DNA of 10,296 bases from Candidatus Methylomirabilota bacterium (GTDB lineage: Bacteria; Methylomirabilota; Methylomirabilia; Methylomirabilales; 2-02-FULL-66-22): positions 1-10,296 of the forward strand of contig JACQVO010000017.1 of NCBI GenBank assembly GCA_016209725.1. Direction: 5' to 3'. Of this stretch, positions 5,840 to 10,296 are shown piece by piece. How positions within the stretch are numbered: position 1 is the first letter of the stretch; each line of letters starts with the position of its first letter. Under the pieces are notes generated by a model. That model had not been told where the DNA came from. It saw nothing but the letters and a program-made list of their open reading frames with translations, and ran no database searches. Both the position numbers and the translations under genes were made by a program.

Positions 5840-6964
5840 ATGATGAACGCGAACGGACGAATCGGCTGGCCGACGGGTGTGGTGTTGGTCGGCGCCATCC
5901 TGACGCTGGGAGGTTGTGTCAGTGGCTCGGACCTCGAGGCGGTGCGCCGGGACAACATCGCGCTCCGCCAGGAGGTGGCCGGCCTGTCGAAGAGTACCGA
6001 GTCGGCTCGGGCCTTCACGGAGGAACGGCTGCGCAAGTTGGAGACGGATCTCCACGGCCGCTTCGAGTCCACCGTGAAGGAGAGCGAGGGCTCCCGTCTG
6101 GCCCTGAGTACGCGGCTGGAGGAGATGGGGACGGAGACCCGTTTCATTCAGGGAAAGCTGGAGGAGAATGCCTCCGTTCTGCGGGACATCCAGACTCGCG
6201 TGGACGAGGTGGATCAACAGGTGCGATTGGTCCGGCGCCGGATGGATGGTCTCGATCAGCAGACGACCAGCGTGGGCCAGCAGATGCGCACCCTGGAGCA
6301 GCAGGTCCGGACGCTGGACCAGCAGGGGCGCACCCTGGAGCAGCAGGTCCGGACGCTGGACCAGCAGGTCCGGATCCTCAGCCCGGCCCCGCCGGTTGCG
6401 CCACCTCCGGCCGATCAGATGCCGGGTCAGGCGCCTGGCGTGGCTCCCGGGCCGGGACAGCCCGCAGTGGGTCAGCCTCCCGCCGTTCAGCTTCCCGCGG
6501 CCCAGCCCCCGGCAGCCCAGCCGCCCAGCGCGCCGCCCGTGGGGCCCACGGCCGTTGCGCCGCCCGCGCCGCGACCGCCGCAGGTGCTCCTGCCTCCCGA
6601 GGAGGTGTACAAGAACGCCCTGAGCGACTACACCAAGGGGAACTACGACCTGGCGATCGCGGGGTTTCGCACCTACATCCAGAACTACCCGCGGACCAGC
6701 CTCGTCCCCAATGCTCAGTACTGGCTGGGCGAGTCGTACTACAGTCAGAAGCACTACGCCCAGGCCATTGAAGAGTTCGACGTCGTGATTCGGGATTTCT
6801 CGGACAGCCCCAAGGTCCCCAGCGCGCTGTTCAAGCAGGGGGATGCCTACCTGCAGATGGGCGACACCAAGCGGGCGACCGCGGTACTGTGCGAGTTGAT
6901 GAACAAGCACTCCAAGACCCGCGAGGCCCGGCTGGCGCGCGAGCGGAACATCCGCTGCCGATAG
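5840..6964 (+). CDS. ybgF: YbgF/CpoB-type Tol system TPR protein, lipoprotein form
   Basis: YbgF/CpoB is a periplasmic TPR protein that connects the Tol machine with peptidoglycan synthesis at the septum. The 374-residue product has four parts. The first is a signal peptide with a lipobox-like LGGC (23-26), predicting lipidation at C26 with valine at +2 (outer-membrane sorting by the classical rule). Next come a long coiled coil (about 31-180) ending in regular xLxQQVR heptads, and a Pro/Gln/Ala-rich linker (about 181-250). Last is the TPR domain (about 253-370), with YKNALSDYTKGNYDLAIAGF, YWLGESYYSQKHYAQAIEEF and ALFKQGDAYLQMGD. E. coli CpoB is a shorter, soluble protein, so the lipobox and the large coiled coil are unusual relative to it. 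ATG 5840 is chosen for AGAGAGGA nine bases upstream; a second ATG follows directly. It is the last gene of the operon, ending before a terminator. Confidence 0.9.
   Translation: MMNANGRIGWPTGVVLVGAILTLGGCVSGSDLEAVRRDNIALRQEVAGLSKSTESARAFTEERLRKLETDLHGRFESTVKESEGSRLALSTRLEEMGTETRFIQGKLEENASVLRDIQTRVDEVDQQVRLVRRRMDGLDQQTTSVGQQMRTLEQQVRTLDQQGRTLEQQVRTLDQQVRILSPAPPVAPPPADQMPGQAPGVAPGPGQPAVGQPPAVQLPAAQPPAAQPPSAPPVGPTAVAPPAPRPPQVLLPPEEVYKNALSDYTKGNYDLAIAGFRTYIQNYPRTSLVPNAQYWLGESYYSQKHYAQAIEEFDVVIRDFSDSPKVPSALFKQGDAYLQMGDTKRATAVLCELMNKHSKTREARLARERNIRCR
6287..6370 (+). repeat. Two tandem 42-nt repeats in the ybgF coiled coil
   Basis: Copies at 6287-6328 and 6329-6370 differ only in the last codon (GGG versus GTC). 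Each encodes 14 residues, RTLEQQVRTLDQQ plus G or V, which is two heptads, so residues 150-177 hold four near-identical heptads. Further diverged heptads precede them (DGLDQQTTSVGQQM). A recent in-frame duplication extending the coiled coil is the simplest reading. Confidence 0.9.
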
Positions 6965-6984
6965 GCGAATTGTGCCCGGCGAGC

Positions 6985-7024
6985 ACGGCGGCGTCCTTTC
7001 CCTCGGACGCCGTCGTTCGTTTTT
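6985..7024 (+). terminator. Rho-independent terminator of the tol operon
   Basis: A 12-bp stem (6985-6996 with 7005-7016, one G-U pair) with an eight-base loop is followed by TCGTTTTT (7017-7024), about 20 nt after the ybgF stop. On the minus strand no U-tract follows the stem, so it probably does not serve the convergent dnaA gene. I found no terminator for dnaA in 7025-7147. Confidence 0.85.
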
Positions 7025-7147
7025 CCGGAGCCGATGGGAGAGCCCGTGCCGCCCGGTTCATGGGAAGACGCGGCCCGTGCAGGGTGGTCCGCCAGGCGGG
7101 AAGGCGCACCCCCGGGCTGCCCCAGACCGCGCGGGCCGGCGGGCGTT

Positions 7148-8506
7148 TCAGGCGGACAGTTGGGCGGCCAGGTCCTGGACTTGCTTCCGGAAGGCGTCCT
7201 CGCTCGCCATCTTCCGCTTCACCTTCTCGCAGGAATGGATGACGGTCGAGTGGTCCTTGCCGCCGAAGCCATCGCCGATGTCGGGCAGCGAGGCCTTGAC
7301 GATCTCGCGGACCAGGTACATGGCGACCTGACGCGGCAGGACGATCGACTTGTTCCGCCCGCGGGAGCGCAGATCCTCGACCCGCACCCCGTAGAATTCC
7401 GCCACCGCCTTCTGGATGGAGGAAATCGTGGGGAGCCGCTGCTGCTCGGCTGTGAGATCCTTCAGCACCTCCTGGGCCAGCTCCAGGCTGACCTCTCGGT
7501 TGGTGAAGGAGGCGTGGGCCACCAGGCGCACCAGGGATCCCTCCAGCTCGCGGATGTTGGACTTCGCGTGCTTGGCGATGAAGAGCGAGACCTCATCCGG
7601 TAAACGGACCCCTTCGGCCTGGGCCTTCTTGCGCAGAATGGCGGCCTTGGTCTCCAGGTCGGGCGGCTGGATGTCTGCGATCAGGCCCCACTCGAAGCGG
7701 GAGCGCAGTCGCTCCTCGAGCGTGGGGATCTCCCGCGGCAGGCTGTCCGAGCTGATGACGAGCTGCTTCGAGGAATCGTAGAGATCGTTGAAGGTATGGA
7801 AGAACTCCTCCTGGGTCCGCTCCTTGCCCGCGATGAACTGGATATCGTCGATGAGCAGGAGATCCAGGCTCCGGTAGCGGTTGCGAAACTCCACGGTGGC
7901 GTCGAAGCGGATGGCGTTGATGAGGTCGTTGGTGAACTTCTCCGAGGAGACGTACGAGACCTTGATCCGCGGGTCGCGCTGCAGGGCCAGGTGTCCGATG
8001 GCATGCATCAGGTGAGTCTTCCCCAGGCCCACGCCGCCGTAGATGAAGAGGGGGTTGTACGCCTTGGACAGTTGCTCGGCCACGGCCAGGCAGGCCGCGT
8101 TGGCGAACTGGTTGCTGGAGCCGACCACAAAGGACTCGAACCGGTATTTCGGATTGAACTGGGCCGCGGTGTCTCGCGGCCGGCGCGAGGCGCGGCGTTG
8201 GGCCGGCTCGTCCGGGGCAAGGGCGCTGGGTGTGGCCTCTTTCTCGGGGAGGAGCAGGACCACCTCCACCTTGGTGAACATGAGATCCTCCAGGGCCGAC
8301 CGGAGGAGTCCCAGGTAGTGCTCCTCGAACCATTCCTTGAAGAACCGGTTCGGAAGCAGGACCTGGACCCTGTGATCCTCCACGGTCCCGAGAGTGAGCG
8401 GCCTGAACCACGCTTCGAAACTCTGTCGGCTGATCCGGCTCCTGATGACCGAGAGTGCCTCGTCCCACACTTCCCGCGCGTTCGACGACGAGACTGCCAC
8501 TTTCAT
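7148..8506 (-). CDS. dnaA: DnaA, chromosomal replication initiator
   Basis: DnaA is the AAA+ ATPase that binds DnaA boxes at the origin and opens the DNA. The 452-residue product shows all four domains. Domain I spans about 1-85 (WDEALSVIRSRISRQSFEAWF). A short linker of about 86-115 follows. The AAA+ domain (about 116-350) has FNPKYRFESFVVGSSNQFA, Walker A GGVGLGKTH (157-165), Walker B LLLIDD (216-221) and the arginine-finger segment LRSRFEWGL (R270). Domain IV (about 358-452) has the helix-turn-helix DnaA signature GGKDHSTVIHSCEKV (415-429). The length is typical. The ATG at 8504-8506 follows GGAGGG (complement of 8513-8518) with a six-base gap. A DnaA box (8534-8542) sits just upstream, consistent with the autoregulation known for dnaA. 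It is transcribed away from the box cluster and converges on the tol operon. No dnaN follows it. Confidence 0.98.
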   Translation of the reverse strand: MKVAVSSSNAREVWDEALSVIRSRISRQSFEAWFRPLTLGTVEDHRVQVLLPNRFFKEWFEEHYLGLLRSALEDLMFTKVEVVLLLPEKEATPSALAPDEPAQRRASRRPRDTAAQFNPKYRFESFVVGSSNQFANAACLAVAEQLSKAYNPLFIYGGVGLGKTHLMHAIGHLALQRDPRIKVSYVSSEKFTNDLINAIRFDATVEFRNRYRSLDLLLIDDIQFIAGKERTQEEFFHTFNDLYDSSKQLVISSDSLPREIPTLEERLRSRFEWGLIADIQPPDLETKAAILRKKAQAEGVRLPDEVSLFIAKHAKSNIRELEGSLVRLVAHASFTNREVSLELAQEVLKDLTAEQQRLPTISSIQKAVAEFYGVRVEDLRSRGRNKSIVLPRQVAMYLVREIVKASLPDIGDGFGGKDHSTVIHSCEKVKRKMASEDAFRKQVQDLAAQLSA

Positions 8507-8533
8507 GCGTTGCCCTCCGGACCACGGATCTAC

Positions 8534-8542
8534 TTATCCACA
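8534..8542 (+). promoter_or_regulatory. DnaA box (perfect TTATCCACA)
   Basis: This is a perfect match to the consensus, 28 nt from the dnaA start codon and probably within the dnaA leader or promoter. It is suited to autoregulation as well as origin function. Confidence 0.85.
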
Positions 8543-8627
8543 GGCCATCCGACGATCTAACTTACTGAAATGTCTTGATTTCCAAATGGTCAGGTTCGTC
8601 CGGTCCGCTTCCAGAGCGGGATTGGAG

Positions 8628-8636
8628 TTATCCACA
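8628..8636 (+). promoter_or_regulatory. DnaA box (perfect TTATCCACA)
   Basis: This is the first of three boxes packed into 32 bp. It has the same orientation as the box at 8534 and opposes the box at 8651. Confidence 0.85.
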
Positions 8637-8639
8637 GGC

Positions 8640-8648
8640 TTCTCCACA
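8640..8648 (+). promoter_or_regulatory. DnaA box, one mismatch (TTCTCCACA)
   Basis: It begins 12 bp after the start of the preceding box and has one mismatch at position 3. With the reversed box that follows, it forms the inverted pair TCCACA-GA-TGTGGA (8643-8656). Confidence 0.6.
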
Positions 8649-8650
8649 GA

Positions 8651-8659
8651 TGTGGATAA
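8651..8659 (-). promoter_or_regulatory. DnaA box (perfect, minus orientation TGTGGATAA)
   Basis: This perfect reversed box begins 11 bp after the start of the one-mismatch box and closes the tight three-box cluster. Confidence 0.85.
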
Positions 8660-8907
8660 CCGGAAACCCCAGTTATTTTCAGCATCTCGGGTGCTTGTCC
8701 CCAGGTTGTGCAACACGGCAATGTGCTTAGAATGGTGTGGAACATATTGAAAATAAACATCTTTCTGGAATTCGAAGAAAGCGAGGGTCCCCTTGTAGCG
8801 CACCCGGACAACAGGTGTCAAGCCCATTTTTCAGAAATTTTTTTGGAAGGAAGAAGGGACGACCACTGAGGTGGGCGTACCCGGAAGCTGTGCGTGCGCC
8901 ATTTACC

Positions 8908-8937
8908 TTGACACTCCGTTTTTGGGTGACGTAGAGT
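8908..8937 (+). promoter_or_regulatory. Promoter of the binding-protein gene
   Basis: A perfect TTGACA (8908-8913), an 18-nt spacer and TAGAGT (8932-8937) form a plausible sigma70-like promoter. The predicted start is about 78 nt ahead of the ATG at 9022. The leader contains no recognised regulatory element. Confidence 0.55.
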
Positions 8938-9021
8938 GAGCCCAACTCCGACGCGAGAGATGGGGACCCCTCTCGGGCATGGGATCTCCCTCCGCGAAAC
9001 CTTCAGGCAGGAGAACGTGCA

Positions 9022-10236
9022 ATGACGTGCTGGCGAGTGCTGAGTGGCTTCCTCCTCGCCCTGACCCTGGGGGCGCCATCCCAGGGCGGGGCGCAGCCGC
9101 CCATCCGGATCGGTGAGATCAACTCCTACAGCGGAATCGCGGCCGGCTTCACTTTGCCGTACCGGCAGGCGGTGGAGATGGCGGTGGAGGAGGTGAACAT
9201 GGGCGGGGGCCTGTTGGGCCGCCGCGTGGAGGTCCTGTTCCGGGACGACAAGGGGAATCCCGCCGAGGCGGTCACGCACGCCCAGGAACTCGTGTTCGGG
9301 GAGAAGGTCGCCCTGCTGGCCGGAACCTTCCTCAGCAACGTTGGCCTGGCCGTGTCGGATTTTGCCCGGCAGAACAAGGTGCTCTTCGTCGCCGCGGAGC
9401 CGTTGACCGAAGCCATCACGTGGTCCCAGGGCCACCGGCACACTTTCCGCGTCCGCCCCAATACCCACTCGCAAGGGCGGATGCTGGCAGAGAGGGCGGC
9501 CGGGCTTCCGTACAAGAGGTGGGCGGTGATCGGGCCGAACTACGAATACGGCCGCCGCGCCTGGGAGACATTCTGGGCCCGCCTGAAGGAGCTGAAGCCC
9601 GATGTCCAACTGGCGGGTGAGCACTGGCCGACCCTGGGGAAAATCGAGCCCGGCGGGTATGTCACGGCCCTCCTGAGCCAGCAGCCCCAAGCCGTGTACG
9701 TATCCCTTTTCGGGAGCGACTGGATTGCCTTCGCCCGCGAGGCCGGGAAGCGGGGGCTGTTCCAAAAAGCCTTCTTCGTGGGCATCCTGCTGGGCGAGCC
9801 GGAGTACATGGACCCGTTGAAGCTGGAGGCGCCCGAGGGGATGCTGGTCACGGGCTACCCGTGGTACGACATCCAGACGCCGGCCCACAAGGAGTTCGTG
9901 GTCAAGTTCACGAAGAAGGCGGACCGGACTCCGGTGGCGGGAAGCCTGGTGGGATACGTCACGTTCCTGTCCATCTTCGAGGCCATCCGCAAGGCGGGGA
10001 GAACCGACACGGAGAGGATGGTCGCCGCCCTGGAGGGCCTGAGGGTCGAGACGCCCATCGGCCCCATCAGTTACCGCCCCTTCGACCACCAGTCCACCAT
10101 GGGGGCTTGGGTGGGCTCGACCAAGCTGGACAGAATGCGCGGACACGGCATCATGGTGAACTGGGAGTACATCCCAGGCGAGAAGGTCCTCCCCCCGGAA
10201 GCCGAGGTGCGGCGGATGCGGGAAGCGGCGAAGTGA
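9022..10236 (+). CDS. Periplasmic substrate-binding protein, LivJ/LivK (Peripla_BP_6) type
   Basis: This family captures branched-chain amino acids, amides, urea or aromatic acids in the periplasm for an ABC importer. The 404-residue product starts with a signal peptide (MTCWRV, hydrophobic LSGFLLALTLGA, likely cut at GGA24/Q25). The first lobe opens with the typical IRIGEINSYSG segment, then PYRQAVEMAVEEVNMGGGLLGRRVEVLFRDD (residues 46-76) and VALLAGTFLSNVGLAVSDFA. The hinge-crossing motif YKRWAVIGPNYEYGRRAWETF and the second lobe (AVYVSLFGSDWIAFAREAGKRGLF, EGMLVTGYPWYD, VGYVTFLSIFEAIRKAG, ALEGLRVETPIGPISYRPFDHQ) follow. No residue is clearly missing. ATG 9022 follows AGGAGA about nine bases upstream. 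No permease or ATPase gene is present in the window. The gene has its own promoter. The substrate cannot be deduced from sequence alone. Confidence 0.92.
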   Translation: MTCWRVLSGFLLALTLGAPSQGGAQPPIRIGEINSYSGIAAGFTLPYRQAVEMAVEEVNMGGGLLGRRVEVLFRDDKGNPAEAVTHAQELVFGEKVALLAGTFLSNVGLAVSDFARQNKVLFVAAEPLTEAITWSQGHRHTFRVRPNTHSQGRMLAERAAGLPYKRWAVIGPNYEYGRRAWETFWARLKELKPDVQLAGEHWPTLGKIEPGGYVTALLSQQPQAVYVSLFGSDWIAFAREAGKRGLFQKAFFVGILLGEPEYMDPLKLEAPEGMLVTGYPWYDIQTPAHKEFVVKFTKKADRTPVAGSLVGYVTFLSIFEAIRKAGRTDTERMVAALEGLRVETPIGPISYRPFDHQSTMGAWVGSTKLDRMRGHGIMVNWEYIPGEKVLPPEAEVRRMREAAK

Positions 10237-10263
10237 GGCGGCGACGGGCGGCGCATCTGCTAT

Positions 10264-10295
10264 CCCCAACCCCCAGCCCCTAGCCCCCAACCCCC
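10264..10295. repeat. C-rich degenerate heptamer repeat, G-quadruplex-prone on the minus strand
   Basis: Five runs of four or five C (10264-10267, 10270-10274, 10277-10280, 10284-10288, 10291-10295) are separated by AA, AG, TAG and AA, a period of about seven. The minus strand reads as G-runs with loops of two or three bases, an ideal quadruplex pattern. It lies 27 nt after the binding-protein stop codon and reaches the window edge, so its full length is unknown. Confidence 0.8.
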
Positions 10296-10296
10296 A

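Larger units (their letters stand above)
8534..8850. other. Candidate chromosomal origin of replication (oriC)
   Basis: The gene-free stretch upstream of dnaA contains three perfect 9-bp DnaA boxes (8534-8542, 8628-8636 and, reversed, 8651-8659) and one with a single mismatch (8640-8648). Three looser reversed sites with two mismatches lie at 8707-8715, 8722-8730 and 8736-8744. Locally AT-rich patches that stand out in this GC-rich genome lie at about 8553-8590, 8741-8765 and 8825-8850; any could be the unwinding element. Adjacency to dnaA is the classical bacterial arrangement. A GC-skew switch could not be examined. Confidence 0.75.

Noticed and set aside
6287..6370. Repeat considered as a CRISPR or mobile-element footprint
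   Set aside because: The units are directly adjacent without spacers, keep the reading frame and encode heptads; this is a coding duplication.
5651..6910. 419-codon minus-strand frame opposite ybgF
   Set aside because: It is antisense to the lipoprotein gene, with Leu/Arg/Gly-rich composition and no motifs.
7593..8525. 310-codon minus-strand frame overlapping dnaA
   Set aside because: It is a shifted-frame shadow of dnaA, which has all its motifs in the other frame.
8534..8827. 97-codon minus-strand frame upstream of dnaA
   Set aside because: It covers all the DnaA boxes and AT-rich patches. I see no recognisable domain; origin function explains the stretch better.

Overview
The window is GC-rich bacterial DNA from a Gram-negative (double-membrane) organism. 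It carries an almost complete Tol envelope system with periplasmic and outer-membrane parts, a solo dnaA gene with a cluster of DnaA boxes next to it, and a LivJ/LivK-type periplasmic binding protein. The mix (high GC, orphan branched-chain-amino-acid-type binding protein, FAH-family hydrolase, PilZ protein) would fit an uncultivated soil or sediment lineage such as Methylomirabilota/Rokubacteria or a deltaproteobacterial relative. That placement is inference; no marker here was compared with a database.

Layout. 1-654: the 3' part of a fumarylacetoacetate-hydrolase-family gene, broken by an internal deletion that removes about 60 codons and shifts the frame. 783-1098: a compact single-gene unit consisting of a sigma70-like promoter, a 48-residue zinc-ribbon protein and a strong intrinsic terminator. 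1092-1247 (minus): a possible tiny exported peptide. 1410-2032: a good sigma70-like promoter, a leader of about 235 nt, and a single-domain PilZ protein. 2231-7024: promoter, tolQ, tolR, a TonB/TolA-type energy transducer, tolB, a lipoprotein version of ybgF/cpoB, and a terminator. 7148-8506 (minus): dnaA, convergent with the tol operon. 8507-9021: a gene-free, locally AT-rich segment with at least four DnaA boxes, a strong candidate for the replication origin. 8908-10236: promoter and binding-protein gene. 10264-10295: a C-rich degenerate heptamer repeat with G-quadruplex potential on the minus strand, running to the window edge.

How the genes work together. TolQ and TolR form the proton-driven inner-membrane motor. 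The Pro-rich transducer would carry force across the periplasm to TolB, and the TPR protein YbgF/CpoB links the machine to cell-wall synthesis. The usual outer-membrane anchor gene pal is missing from its normal place between tolB and ybgF. The YbgF in that position carries a lipobox and a long coiled coil with an internal 42-nt duplication.

Nothing here is clearly a new defence or mobile system. The most notable points are the pal-less Tol cluster with a lipidated YbgF, the deleted FAH gene, the tolQ start with almost no leader, the two small unlisted ORFs, the dnaA-adjacent origin without dnaN, and the telomere-like G-run repeat.
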